From positions 1 to 64,000 of the forward strand of contig CAYFQE010000001.1 of assembly GCA_964345235.1 (NCBI GenBank): a stretch of 64,000 nt of DNA. The letters run 5' to 3'. Positions 43,322 through 52,828 of this stretch are shown one piece after another. The notes below the pieces were generated by a model, which saw only the letters and a list, made by a program, of their open reading frames with translations, was not told the origin of the DNA and did no database searches. The stretch's first letter is position 1. Each line of letters starts with the position of its first letter. Source of the stretch: Scatomorpha sp964345235. GTDB lineage: Bacteria; Bacillota; Clostridia; Oscillospirales; Oscillospiraceae. Both the position numbers and the translations under genes were made by a program.

Positions 43322-45223
43322 ATGAATAACACTAAAACTAAAGACGAATTAATGAGAGATATAAACAGAGAGTTTGAGCTTTTTACGCAAGGAAGGAACT
43401 TTCATATTTATAATTTGCTGGGATGCCACAGCGCTCAAGAAGATAATTTAAAAGGCCATGTATTCAGAGTTTGGGCGCCGAATGCAAAGAGCGTTCGCCT
43501 TGTCGGAGATTTTAACAGCTGGGATGTAAACAGCCATTTTATGAATAGAAATAACTTCGGAATCTGGGAAATTTTTGTTCAGGGATTAAACAGGTACGAT
43601 AGTTACAAATATTGTGTCGAAACGCATAGCGGAAATCTGAATTACAAATCGGATCCCTATGGATATCACTGCGAAGTAAGACCTGGAACTGCCAGCAAGG
43701 TTTACGACATAAGCGGATATGAATGGAAAGATGCATCATATATAGAGGCTAAATCAAACAGTAGTTTTCTTTCAAGCCCTATAAATATTTACGAACTTCA
43801 TTTAGGCTCTTGGCGAAAACACGAAGAAGGAAGATTTTTGAGCTTTAAAGAAATTGCCGATGAGCTTATACCGTATGTCAAAGAAATGGGATACACTCAT
43901 ATTGAGCTTATGCCGGTATCGGAGTACCCTTACGATCCGTCTTGGGGATATCAGGTAACAGGATATTACGCAGTTACATCAAGGTTCGGAGTGCCGCATG
44001 ATTTAATGGAATTTGTTGACAAATGTCACAATGAAGGAATAGGCGTTATTCTCGACTGGGTTGGTGCGCACTTTCCTAAAGATGCAAACGGACTTTACGA
44101 ATTTGACGGAGCATGTCTTTACGAATATGCGGATCCTTTAAAAAATGAGCATCCCGAATGGAGCACAAGAATTTTTGATTATGGTCGCGGAGAGGTTATA
44201 TCATTTCTTGTATCCAATGTTGTTTATTGGCTCAAAGAATACCACATCGACGGAATAAGGGTTGATGCGGTTGCTTCCATGCTTTATCTGGATTACGGCA
44301 AAGAAAACGGTCAGTGGAGGGCGAATAAGTATGGAGGGAATATCAATTTAGAAGCCGTAGAGTTTTTAAAGATATTAAACAGCGCAGCTTTTAATGAAAA
44401 TAAATCCGTTCTAATGATTGCAGAAGAGTCAACCGCTTTCCCGATGGTCACAAAGCCGGGGTATGACGGAGGTCTCGGGTTTAATTTAAAATGGAACATG
44501 GGCTGGATGAACGACATGCTCTCATATATGTCAAAAGATCCGCTGTTTAGAAAAGGAAATCACAACTTACTTACATTTTCTATGGCATACGCATTTTCAG
44601 AGAATTTTGTGCTTCCGCTGTCGCACGATGAAGTTGTGCATGGAAAATGCTCGATGATAGGTAAAATGCCGGGTGAATATGATGACAAATTTCATAACCT
44701 CAGAGCTTTTTACGGATATATGATGGCCCATCCGGGGAAAAAGCTGATGTTTATGGGAAACGAATTTGCTCAGTTTATTGAATGGGATTACTCTAAAGAG
44801 CTGGACTGGTTTCTTTTAAAGTATGATAGACATAAGCAGATGCAAAATTATGTTAAAGATCTAAATAGGTTTTATCTGGAGAACAAAGCCTTTTGGCAAA
44901 ACGATCATGACTGGAACGGTTTCAGCTGGATTTCCTGCGATGATTACTCGCAAAGCATAATTTCGTTTAGAAGAATAGATAAAAACGGAAAAGAAATAAT
45001 ATGCGTTTGCAATTTCTGCCCTGTTAAAAGGGAAGATTACAAAATAGGAGTTCCACATAAAGGCAAATATAAGTGCGTATTTTCGAGTGACGATAAAAAG
45101 TATGGGGGAGTTGGAACGCCCCTTCCTGTTCTTAAAAGCATTGAAGAAGAAATGCACGGCTTTAAAAACTGTGTCAAGATGACAATTCCGGCGCTCAGCA
45201 CGGTTTATTATAAAAAAATATAA
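43322..45223 (+). CDS. glgB: 1,4-alpha-glucan branching enzyme
   Basis: A 633-residue GH13 enzyme that forms alpha-1,6 branches in glycogen. A CBM48-like N-terminal domain (GHVFRVWAPNAKSVRLVGDFNSWD, about 45-68) precedes the barrel. Active-site regions are DWVGAHFPKD, GIRVDAVASMLYLDYG (nucleophile Asp), MIAEESTAFP (acid Glu) and LPLSHDEVVHGK (third Asp). ATG 43322 with GGGGG upstream is chosen over an earlier frame start. It is followed by glgA. Confidence 0.97.
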   Translation: MNNTKTKDELMRDINREFELFTQGRNFHIYNLLGCHSAQEDNLKGHVFRVWAPNAKSVRLVGDFNSWDVNSHFMNRNNFGIWEIFVQGLNRYDSYKYCVETHSGNLNYKSDPYGYHCEVRPGTASKVYDISGYEWKDASYIEAKSNSSFLSSPINIYELHLGSWRKHEEGRFLSFKEIADELIPYVKEMGYTHIELMPVSEYPYDPSWGYQVTGYYAVTSRFGVPHDLMEFVDKCHNEGIGVILDWVGAHFPKDANGLYEFDGACLYEYADPLKNEHPEWSTRIFDYGRGEVISFLVSNVVYWLKEYHIDGIRVDAVASMLYLDYGKENGQWRANKYGGNINLEAVEFLKILNSAAFNENKSVLMIAEESTAFPMVTKPGYDGGLGFNLKWNMGWMNDMLSYMSKDPLFRKGNHNLLTFSMAYAFSENFVLPLSHDEVVHGKCSMIGKMPGEYDDKFHNLRAFYGYMMAHPGKKLMFMGNEFAQFIEWDYSKELDWFLLKYDRHKQMQNYVKDLNRFYLENKAFWQNDHDWNGFSWISCDDYSQSIISFRRIDKNGKEIICVCNFCPVKREDYKIGVPHKGKYKCVFSSDDKKYGGVGTPLPVLKSIEEEMHGFKNCVKMTIPALSTVYYKKI

Positions 45224-45305
45224 AGTAACGGTTAAAAATAAATGGAGTCAGAAAACCCATCACAAAAGGCAGAAACAGTTTAAAGGGACAGGAGGATTTA
45301 AAACT

Positions 45306-46736
45306 ATGAAAATATTATTTGCTGCTTCCGAAGCTGCGCCTTACATTAAAACCGGAGGGCTTGCCGATGTTGCGCAGGGTCTTCCCGCGTATCTTGCAAA
45401 AAATAAGGATATGGATATAAGGGTTATTATTCCTTATTACAAAGCGATAAAAGATGAAAACGATAAAAAGATAAAGTTTTTGACGAGTTTTGGTGTTGAC
45501 CTTGCCTGGCGAAGGTTGCATGTGGGCATATTTGAAGCCACATACAAAAAAGTGAAGTACTATTTTATAGACAACGAGTACTACTTTAATCGTGATTCAT
45601 GCTATGGCTTTTTTGATGACGGAGAGAGATTTGCATATTTTTCGAAAGCAATACTAGAAAGCCTCATGCATATCGATTTTATACCGGATGTGATTCACTT
45701 AAATGACTGGCAGACAGCACTTGTACCGGCATTTTTAAAAACACACTATGGCGGAGACGAGAGCTACCGTCAAATAAGAACCCTGTTTACAATTCACAAC
45801 ATAGAGTATCAAGGCAAGGTTTCAAATGAATTTTTGGGAGATGTTCTCGGCTTTGGGGAAGAAATGCGCGGTGTAATGAGCTACAAAGATTGCATAAACT
45901 TTATGAAGAGCGCAATCGTACTCTCTGATAAAGTTTCGACAGTTTCCGAAACATACTCATATGAAATCAGATATCCGTTTTATGCGCATGGTCTGAGCAA
46001 CATTTTAAAACAGTATGAATATAAAATTTGCGGTATCACGAACGGTATCGACACAGATTTATTTAATCCCAACAAAGACAAGAACTTAAGTGTTAATTTC
46101 AAGGCCGGAGAAATAGAAAAAAAAGAAGAGAACAAAAGGTTTTTGCAGGAAAAGCTGGAGCTCCCTCAAAGAAGTGAAGTTCCCGTTATCTCTATGATAT
46201 CTAGGCTTGTTTCACATAAAGGCCTTGACCTTGTAGAATATATTTGGGATGAAATTTTATCAATGGACCTACAATTTGTAGTACTCGGTACGGGAGATGA
46301 GCGATATGAGAATCTGTTTAGATTTTTGCAAAGTAAGTATCCCGATAAAATGAGCGCAAATATTGAATTTAATTCTGCGCTTGCAAGTTGGGTATATGCA
46401 GGTAGCGATATGTTCTTAATGCCTTCGAAGAGCGAACCCTGCGGACTCTCTCAGCTTATTGCAATGAGATACGGCACTGTTCCGATTGTTCGTGAGACGG
46501 GCGGCCTTAATGATACTGTTGAACCTATTAATGCTATGACAGGCTCCGGATCCGGCTTTACATTTAAAGCTTACAATGCGCATGATATGCTCAGCGCAAT
46601 AAAAAGAAGTGTCGAATACTACCATGACAAAGAAAAATTCACTAAAACCGTTGCCAATATTATGAAGATCAACAGCAGCTGGAAGGAGCCGTCTAAGAAG
46701 TATATCGATGTTTACAAAGAAATCATGCAATACTAA
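45306..46736 (+). CDS. glgA: Glycogen synthase
   Basis: A 476-residue GT5 enzyme adding glucose from ADP-glucose to the growing alpha-1,4 chain. It begins with FAASEAAPYIKTGGLADV, the ADP-glucose-binding KTGGL motif. VIHLNDWQTALVP, TIHNIEYQG, ITNGIDTDLFNP and the GT-B C-terminal PSKSEPCGLSQL with ETGGLNDTV all fit. GGAGG precedes ATG 45306. glgC/glgD, which make ADP-glucose, are not in the window. Confidence 0.97.
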   Translation: MKILFAASEAAPYIKTGGLADVAQGLPAYLAKNKDMDIRVIIPYYKAIKDENDKKIKFLTSFGVDLAWRRLHVGIFEATYKKVKYYFIDNEYYFNRDSCYGFFDDGERFAYFSKAILESLMHIDFIPDVIHLNDWQTALVPAFLKTHYGGDESYRQIRTLFTIHNIEYQGKVSNEFLGDVLGFGEEMRGVMSYKDCINFMKSAIVLSDKVSTVSETYSYEIRYPFYAHGLSNILKQYEYKICGITNGIDTDLFNPNKDKNLSVNFKAGEIEKKEENKRFLQEKLELPQRSEVPVISMISRLVSHKGLDLVEYIWDEILSMDLQFVVLGTGDERYENLFRFLQSKYPDKMSANIEFNSALASWVYAGSDMFLMPSKSEPCGLSQLIAMRYGTVPIVRETGGLNDTVEPINAMTGSGSGFTFKAYNAHDMLSAIKRSVEYYHDKEKFTKTVANIMKINSSWKEPSKKYIDVYKEIMQY

Positions 46737-46820
46737 GATGCATGAGGGATATACGGACAAGATTAGAAAAATTAAGAAAAATAAACAGGTGTTGACTGCC
46801 TGCTTATTTTAGGAGAGAAC

Positions 46821-48656
46821 ATGAGAATTTTATTTGACAGTAAAAACAAAGAATATAAAGACCCGTTCGGATGCTTAAGACAAGATGAAAAATGTACCCT
46901 TACAATCAAAATTCCCGTACATTGCGAAACAGAAAAATGCTTTGTAATACTTGAAGATTACGATGGCTTTTTGCTTAAAACCCCTCTTTTTTATGTAGAA
47001 ACTATAGATAATTACGAAATTTACAGAGGAGATGTATCTATTTTAAATTGCGGACTTTACTACTACTATTTCAATATTGAAACCAGGAAGTCTAGATTTA
47101 ATCTATTTAAAGAGGGATATAATCAAACAAATATGGAACATGGTGAAAAATGGCAGGTCACATGCTACGATAAATATTACGACACACCTTCATTTTTCAA
47201 AGGTGCAATCTACTATCAAATTTTCCCCGATAGATTTTTTAAAAGCGGCAATCCTGACCTTAAAGATAAGCTGCTGCCTTATACTGTTCACGAAAATACT
47301 TCCGACTGTCCCGTATATCTTCCCGATAAAAACGGAAAAATTTTGAACAACGATTTTTATGGCGGCAATTTAAAAGGAATTACGGAAAAACTTGATTACA
47401 TAAAAGAATTGGGTGTAAATGTAATTTATTTAAACCCGATTTTTATGGCATATTCAAATCACAGATATGACACCGCCGACTATAAAAGAATCGACCCGAT
47501 GCTTGGCGATGAAGATGATTTCAAGAACCTTTGCGATACCGCGCATAAAAAAGATATGAAAATTATCATTGACTGCGCATTTTCTCACACAGGGAGCAAC
47601 AGCATTTATTTTGATAAAATGGGGATTTTTGGGGGCGGCGCAGTAAGCGACCCTAACTCCAAATACAGAAGCTGGTATAATTTTACTAATTATCCATCAA
47701 AATATGATTCGTGGTGGGGAATAGATACACTTCCTTGTGTAAACGAGATGGATGAAGGGTTTTTAAACTATATAATTTTTGATGAAGACAGCGTTGTATC
47801 TAAATATCTAAATCTAGGCGCAGACGGAATAAGACTTGATGTTGCAGACGAGCTTCCCGACGAGTTTCTGTCACTTCTTAAAACTCGGGTAAAAGAGATA
47901 AAGAGCGATGCGCTCATTATGGGAGAAGTGTGGGAGGATGCATCAAACAAGGAAAGCTACGGGGTAAAGCGAAGATATTTTGTTGACTCGACTCTCGACT
48001 CCGTCATGAATTATCCGTATCAAAACGCCATAATCGGGTTCGTAAATGAAAAGCTTAAAGCTGAGGATTTTGCAAATATTGTAATGACAATTGCAGAAAA
48101 TTATCCGAAACCTGTTTTAGACTGTGTTATGACAAGCCTTTCAACACACGATACACAGAGAATACTGACAGTTATGTCGAATCCCCCTCATAATCTTTCA
48201 AGATATGATAAGGCACGCCATAAAATTCAAAATAGATCTGAGGCAGTACAAAAGCTGAAAATGTGCGCTTTTTTGCAATTTTTATTGCCCGGAGGAGCTT
48301 CCATTTACTACGGAGATGAAGCGGGACTTGAGGGTTTTGAAGATCCGTTTAACAGACGATTTTTTCCGTGGGAAAATATAGATGCAGACATTTTGTCTTT
48401 CTATAAAGAAATTGCTAAGATTAAAAATGAAACCGAGGAGCTAAAAACAGGGGAGATTATATTTGAATTTGCAAACAAAAAAACGCTTGTGTTTAAAAGA
48501 TTTTCGAATAATAAAACATACACAGTGATTGCTTCTTGCGACAACAATCCGTTTTGCTATGAAACTAATGAAAAGATTGTTTTTTTTAAGAATGCAGATA
48601 TTGAAGACGGAAAAATTAATGTATTTAAAAACGGCTTTGCAATAATAGAAGAATAA
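46821..48656 (+). CDS. GH13 alpha-amylase family protein (neopullulanase/maltodextrinase-like)
   Basis: A 611-residue glycoside hydrolase. An N-terminal beta domain of about 115 residues, possibly CBM34, precedes GAIYYQIFPDRFF. Active-site regions are IIDCAFSHTG, DGIRLDVADEL (nucleophile), IMGEVWEDA (acid) and LSTHDTQRI. HRYDTADYKRIDPMLG fits cyclodextrin/maltodextrin-degrading subfamilies. There is no signal peptide, so it acts on internal glycogen or imported maltodextrins. It is the last gene of the galM-galK-glgB-glgA operon; GGAG lies before ATG 46821. Confidence 0.9.
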   Translation: MRILFDSKNKEYKDPFGCLRQDEKCTLTIKIPVHCETEKCFVILEDYDGFLLKTPLFYVETIDNYEIYRGDVSILNCGLYYYYFNIETRKSRFNLFKEGYNQTNMEHGEKWQVTCYDKYYDTPSFFKGAIYYQIFPDRFFKSGNPDLKDKLLPYTVHENTSDCPVYLPDKNGKILNNDFYGGNLKGITEKLDYIKELGVNVIYLNPIFMAYSNHRYDTADYKRIDPMLGDEDDFKNLCDTAHKKDMKIIIDCAFSHTGSNSIYFDKMGIFGGGAVSDPNSKYRSWYNFTNYPSKYDSWWGIDTLPCVNEMDEGFLNYIIFDEDSVVSKYLNLGADGIRLDVADELPDEFLSLLKTRVKEIKSDALIMGEVWEDASNKESYGVKRRYFVDSTLDSVMNYPYQNAIIGFVNEKLKAEDFANIVMTIAENYPKPVLDCVMTSLSTHDTQRILTVMSNPPHNLSRYDKARHKIQNRSEAVQKLKMCAFLQFLLPGGASIYYGDEAGLEGFEDPFNRRFFPWENIDADILSFYKEIAKIKNETEELKTGEIIFEFANKKTLVFKRFSNNKTYTVIASCDNNPFCYETNEKIVFFKNADIEDGKINVFKNGFAIIEE

Positions 48657-48670
48657 AAATATATAAGTAC

Positions 48671-48706
48671 AAAATCTCGGTGACTGTAAACAGTCACCGA
48701 GATTTT
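48671..48706. terminator. Bidirectional terminator, 16-bp perfect stem
   Basis: Positions 48671-48686 pair perfectly with 48691-48706 around TAAA, flanked by A and T tracts. It ends the glycogen operon on the plus strand and the Vor operon on the minus strand. Confidence 0.93.
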
Positions 48707-48727
48707 TTGTTCTTGTTTAATAAAGCT

Positions 48728-49273
48728 TTACAGATTGTTGACGAAGTTGATGCCTGCTTCAAGAGCTCTTACATTGCCCTCAAAGAAGCGAGCCTTTGAT
48801 TCCCCAAGACCTGTACGAATAGCTTCGATAACGGCCTCTTTGTTGACTATGTTGAGCTTTTTAGCAACATAGGCTCCGAAAATAGCCACATTTGCGCCTC
48901 TGGGGTTTTTAACCTCTGCTGCAATTTCATTTGCAGGAATGTAAACTACCTCAATGTCATCGCGATGGCACTTTTCCTCAATAATGCTACTGTTTGCAAT
49001 AAGAAGACCGCCGGGCTTAACCACTTTTTCAAACTTCAGCATAGAAGGAAGATTCATGGCAATAATCGTGTCGGCAGATGTGACCAAAGGAGAAGCTACG
49101 GGTCTATCGGAAATAACGACTGAGCAGTTTGCTGTTCCGCCTCTCATTTCAGGACCATAAGAGGGGAGCCATGAAACATGCTTTCCGGATTGCATGGCTG
49201 CTTCTGCAAGGAAAGTACCTATCAAAAGCATGCCTTGTCCGCCGAAACCGGCAAAAATGCATTGTTCTTTCAT
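48728..49273 (-). CDS. 2-oxoacid:ferredoxin oxidoreductase, gamma subunit
   Basis: A 181-residue subunit of a four-subunit oxidoreductase. It starts KEQCIFAGFGGQGMLLIGTFLAEA, the typical gamma-domain opening, with SYGPEMRGGTANCSVVIS near 38. ATG 49273 is taken as start (GAGGGGG upstream in the end of the beta gene); an earlier ATG lies inside that gene. The gene order delta-alpha-beta-gamma fits the Vor/Kor group. Confidence 0.93.
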   Translation of the reverse strand: MKEQCIFAGFGGQGMLLIGTFLAEAAMQSGKHVSWLPSYGPEMRGGTANCSVVISDRPVASPLVTSADTIIAMNLPSMLKFEKVVKPGGLLIANSSIIEEKCHRDDIEVVYIPANEIAAEVKNPRGANVAIFGAYVAKKLNIVNKEAVIEAIRTGLGESKARFFEGNVRALEAGINFVNNL

Positions 49274-49274
49274 T

Positions 49275-50015
49275 TTACTTTGCCCCCTCATCTTTGTAGA
49301 CACCGAGAGGATAATAAGGAATCATGTTCTCCTCAAGCCACTTGAGAGATTCAACGGGAGAAAGACCCCAGTTGGTCGGACAAGTCGAGAGCAACTCAAC
49401 TATATTAAGTCCATGTCCCTCGGTTTGATATTTAAATGCCTTCGTTATGGCCTTTTTGGCCTTAATGATATTGGCATTGTTGTTCATGGCAACTCGCTCG
49501 GCATAGTAGGTCCCGGGTATTTGCGATAGCATTTCGCAAATACGAATAGGAGCACCACATGTGGCAAGATCACGACCATACGGACTTGTGGTTGTCTTTT
49601 GCCCGACAAGAGTTGTGGGAGCCATTTGACCGCCGGTCATACCATAGATAGCGTTGTTGATGAAAATAACGGTGAGTTTTTCGCCTCTGTGTGCGGCGTG
49701 TACAATCTCGTTCGTGCCGATTGATGCAAGGTCACCGTCACCCTGATATGTGAAAACTGCTGCATCGGGGAGAACCCTCTTTACTCCGGTCGCAACAGCA
49801 GGTGCGCGTCCGTGAGCCGCTTCATACATGTCGCAATTAAAATATTTGTATGCAAAGACGGAGCAACCAACGGGAGCGACTCCGACTACCTTCTCAATGC
49901 CCAGTTCTTCTATGACTTCTGCAACCAATCTGTGCGCAATACCGTGATTGCAACCCGGACAATAGTGAAACGGGACATCAGTCAGCATCTTTGGTTTTTC
50001 GAATACTACTGCCAT
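49275..50015 (-). CDS. 2-oxoacid:ferredoxin oxidoreductase, TPP-binding beta subunit
   Basis: A 246-residue thiamine-pyrophosphate subunit. FHYCPGCNHGIAHRLVAE is near the N-terminus, and the TPP/Mg motif GDGDLASIGTNE with IFINNAIYGMTGGQ is at about 92-128. The subunit catalyses oxidative decarboxylation of a 2-oxoacid to acyl-CoA. The start shares one base with the alpha gene stop. Whether branched-chain 2-oxoacids or 2-oxoglutarate is the substrate cannot be decided here. Confidence 0.93.
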   Translation of the reverse strand: MAVVFEKPKMLTDVPFHYCPGCNHGIAHRLVAEVIEELGIEKVVGVAPVGCSVFAYKYFNCDMYEAAHGRAPAVATGVKRVLPDAAVFTYQGDGDLASIGTNEIVHAAHRGEKLTVIFINNAIYGMTGGQMAPTTLVGQKTTTSPYGRDLATCGAPIRICEMLSQIPGTYYAERVAMNNNANIIKAKKAITKAFKYQTEGHGLNIVELLSTCPTNWGLSPVESLKWLEENMIPYYPLGVYKDEGAK

Positions 50016-51091
50016 TAAAGTTCACTCCTCATCTGCCTGATTTTTTCTGTAATTTCTTCGGAGCTGGGCATATGGCTGCCGTAGCGTCCGTAAAAATCAA
50101 CATGCTGATCACCGAGAACTGCAAGCTTAACATCTTCCAGCATCTGTCCGGCATTCAGCTCCACATCTAAAACTGCCTTTACTCCGGGGGCGGTGGCAAC
50201 TTTGTGAAGTTCCTCATAGGGGAAGGGCCAAAGTGTTATGGGGCGGAAGAGACCGATGTTTATGCCCTCTTCCTTGAGTTCGTCGATAGAAGCCTTGCAT
50301 ATACGAGCGACAGTACCGAATGCAGTAATAATAATCTCTGCATTTTCAGTATTGTATGCCTCAAACATTACTTCGTTCTCTTCGATTTTTCTGTAGGTTG
50401 CCTGAAGTCTCTCGTTAAGTTCGTCCAGTTCTTCAACTGTTATATAAAGACTGTTTACGATTGCGCGCTTGTGGTTTTCGCTCTCCGGCTCGCCGGAAAC
50501 CGCCCAGGGTTTTTCTTTGTAATCAATTTTAAAGTCGTGCATTTCTGGAAGCTCTACGGGCTCCATCATTTGGCAAATCATACCGTCGGCGGCGATAAGA
50601 ACAGGGTTCCTATATTTTTCCGCAAGTTCAAAGGCTTTCGACATGAGATCAACGGATTCCTGTACGCTGGCGGGTGCCAGAACTATTAGACGATAGTCTC
50701 CATGACCGCCGCCTTTTGTGGACTGGGCGTAGTCTGCCTGTCCTGCCTGTATGCTTCCGAGACCGGGGCCACCGCGCATAACATTCATTATGACACATGG
50801 AATCTCGGAGGCGGCAAGATAAGAGATGCCTTCCTGCTTAAGAGAGACGCCGGGGGAGGAGGAGCTTGTGAGAACACGAGCGCCTGTGCCTGCTGCGCCA
50901 TAAACCATGTTGATTGCACCAATTTCGCTTTCTGCCTGAAGGAAAGTACCTTCTACTTCAGGCATACGCGCCGACATATACTCGGGAATTTCGGTCTGCG
51001 GTGTGATTGGGTAGCCGAAAAAGTAACGACAACCGGCTCTTATGGCCGATTCCGCAATAGCCTCGCTGCCCTTCATGAGAGTTAAAGCCAT
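50015..51091 (-). CDS. vorB: 2-oxoacid:ferredoxin oxidoreductase, alpha subunit (VorB-like)
   Basis: A 358-residue pyrimidine-binding and CoA-region subunit. It shows GCRYFFGYPITPQTEIPEYM near 21, the conserved ESEIGAINMVYGAAGTGAR, TSSSSPGVSLKQEG and MRGGPGLGSIQAGQADY. This set is the one usually named VorB (3-methyl-2-oxobutanoate dehydrogenase) in Clostridia. Reactions yield isobutyryl-CoA or similar, CO2 and reduced ferredoxin. Confidence 0.9.
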   Translation of the reverse strand: MALTLMKGSEAIAESAIRAGCRYFFGYPITPQTEIPEYMSARMPEVEGTFLQAESEIGAINMVYGAAGTGARVLTSSSSPGVSLKQEGISYLAASEIPCVIMNVMRGGPGLGSIQAGQADYAQSTKGGGHGDYRLIVLAPASVQESVDLMSKAFELAEKYRNPVLIAADGMICQMMEPVELPEMHDFKIDYKEKPWAVSGEPESENHKRAIVNSLYITVEELDELNERLQATYRKIEENEVMFEAYNTENAEIIITAFGTVARICKASIDELKEEGINIGLFRPITLWPFPYEELHKVATAPGVKAVLDVELNAGQMLEDVKLAVLGDQHVDFYGRYGSHMPSSEEITEKIRQMRSEL

Positions 51092-51108
51092 TTTTCTACC
51101 TCCTGCTG

Positions 51109-51318
51109 CTAAATTTTCTCAATACGAATTACCGAGTCCGGGCAAGTACGGAAGCAAGAGCCGCAGGCAATGCAAGCTTCGACATCTGTAATCTCACACG
51201 GATGATAACCCTTTGAGTTGAACTTTGTCGGTGAAAGTCTCAGGATTTGCTTGGGGCATGCCCTAACGCAAAGTCCACAGCCTTTACAAAGTTCTTCGTT
51301 GATTGTAAAGTTAACCAT
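51109..51318 (-). CDS. 2-oxoacid oxidoreductase delta subunit, two [4Fe-4S] ferredoxin
   Basis: A 69-residue ferredoxin with two complete cluster motifs, CKGCGLCVRACP and CIACGSCFRTCP. It carries electrons from the alpha/beta catalytic site to external ferredoxin. It is the first of the four oxidoreductase genes and lies 17 bases before the alpha gene. Confidence 0.95.
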   Translation of the reverse strand: MVNFTINEELCKGCGLCVRACPKQILRLSPTKFNSKGYHPCEITDVEACIACGSCFRTCPDSVIRIEKI

Positions 51319-51365
51319 TTTCCAACCTCTTTTTTTAGAATTTATCCAAAATTAAGGATCACAAA

Positions 51366-52073
51366 TTAAATACCCTTTCTGGTAAACGAATACCAGTCGC
51401 GACGCATGTGTCGCTTAATGGCAAAGGGTGTGCCAACGTATTTAGGGTCGGGATTTCCGGCCAGAAATTCGTCCAGAAGCTCCTGCGTGCCGCAGGTATA
51501 AAGGACGGGGATGCCGGTTTTAATCGAGGCTTCTCTCAGCATCTCATATCCGGCAATAAGTTCCTCTCCTGATGTGCGATCAGCCAAGTTGGTGTTATTA
51601 ACAAAGCCGTTGACTTTAAGTCTTGAATATGCAGCCATATCCTGCATGAGAGAAATAATCTTTTCAGCTGTACCGGCCATGGGACGCCTTACATTTACAA
51701 CATTAAGCACCTCTAAGCTGCCTTCGGGAAGTTCCATAAAGTTTTGTTTATAGCGTCCGAGAGCCGTTGCACCTGTGGGGTCTCCGCCCACATCAAAAAC
51801 GACTACATCCCAATCTTGGTCGAATGCGGATTGAACTTCGGCGGGTAATGAAAGCGTTTCAATGTTTGAACACGAAAAATTCGGACTTACAAGCCTGATT
51901 TTCTTCTCACTTATAAGATCTCTTCTTTCGCTTAGACGGAAATAGGTGTTTACAAGATCCAAATCGACAAGCTCTACCTTCTTGCCCTGAGCAGCAGCGT
52001 TAAAAGCTATGTTCATGGCGACTTCGGTTTTACCGCTGCCGTAATTTCCGATTAGAATGTAAATTTTTTTCAT
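51366..52073 (-). CDS. P-loop ATPase of the Vor operon, unknown function
   Basis: A 235-residue protein with a clean Walker A GNYGSGKTE at residues 8-16, LVDLDLVNTYFRLSERR near 37, and a second acidic motif VFDVGGDPTGATALGRY at about 92. VNVRRPMAGTAEKI and GFVNNTNLAD follow, similar in layout to MinD/CobQ-type NTPases. There is no CXXC that would suggest an iron-sulfur scaffold. ATG 52073 has GGAG in front. It lies between the GntR gene and the ferredoxin gene and is probably co-transcribed. Similar proteins accompany Vor operons in other Clostridia, but I know of no established role. Confidence 0.75.
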   Translation of the reverse strand: MKKIYILIGNYGSGKTEVAMNIAFNAAAQGKKVELVDLDLVNTYFRLSERRDLISEKKIRLVSPNFSCSNIETLSLPAEVQSAFDQDWDVVVFDVGGDPTGATALGRYKQNFMELPEGSLEVLNVVNVRRPMAGTAEKIISLMQDMAAYSRLKVNGFVNNTNLADRTSGEELIAGYEMLREASIKTGIPVLYTCGTQELLDEFLAGNPDPKYVGTPFAIKRHMRRDWYSFTRKGI

Positions 52074-52096
52074 AAATAACTCCAAATGCTGTGGGT

Positions 52097-52828
52097 TTAC
52101 TTATTTCTCTTCAAAAGGAGAAAGGGGTCGTCTGTAGTTTCTGAATAGGCAACAAAGTTTGCGCTTTCCCTTATATGCTCGCGCATCAGCTGCCTGGCTA
52201 AAGAGGGAATATGCATCTTCATGGCTGTGACAATAGCGGCGTGCTGATTCAAAACCTTTCTTGCCCAAGGATTTTCCTTGCCGGGATCAATAAACTTTGT
52301 CCATGAACTCTGGTACATCCTTATGTTAGGCAAAAGCGCATTATAGCTCTTTATTATGTATCTGTTCTGGCAGGATTCTATTAGAAGCTGATGGAAAGGC
52401 AAATCAGTCTCCTGCAGAGCCTTTCCGTCGCCGGAAGGGATGGCCTGCTGAAATGCCGTTGCCAATTCCTCAAGTCTTTTTATAGCCTGCGGGTCGGCAT
52501 TTTCCGCACAGAGGGCGGCGGCTTCACATTCCAGGGCGGCGCGTGCGCTGAAAAGGTCTAAAAGGTCTAAAACATTAATTTCGGCAACATAATAGCCATT
52601 GATGCCGGGGTGTGTTACAACAAAACCCATTTCCATAAGCTTTGTCATTGCTTCAGCAACGGGGGTTCTTGAAACACCGAAATCATTTGCAATTTGATTG
52701 ACATTAAGTTTTGAAGACGGCTTCAAATTTAAGGAAATAATTTCATCATAAATTGCCTGAGCAATGAGATCGCTCAGTTTTGTGAACGGGTTTCTCGTAC
52801 GGTATTCTTCAATTTTCTGTTTGTCCAT
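52097..52828 (-). CDS. GntR-family transcriptional regulator, FCD type
   Basis: A 243-residue regulator. The winged helix (about 15-85) shows QAIYDEIISLNLKPSSKLNVNQIANDFGVSRTPVAEAMTKLMEMGFV. The FCD ligand domain follows (about 95-230), with candidate metal ligands in FHQLLIESCQN and LNQHAAIVTAMK, HIRESAN. It is the first gene of the P-loop/Vor unit and so is likely the local regulator, perhaps also of itself. The ligand is unknown; an organic acid is typical for the family. Confidence 0.93.
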   Translation of the reverse strand: MDKQKIEEYRTRNPFTKLSDLIAQAIYDEIISLNLKPSSKLNVNQIANDFGVSRTPVAEAMTKLMEMGFVVTHPGINGYYVAEINVLDLLDLFSARAALECEAAALCAENADPQAIKRLEELATAFQQAIPSGDGKALQETDLPFHQLLIESCQNRYIIKSYNALLPNIRMYQSSWTKFIDPGKENPWARKVLNQHAAIVTAMKMHIPSLARQLMREHIRESANFVAYSETTDDPFLLLKRNK

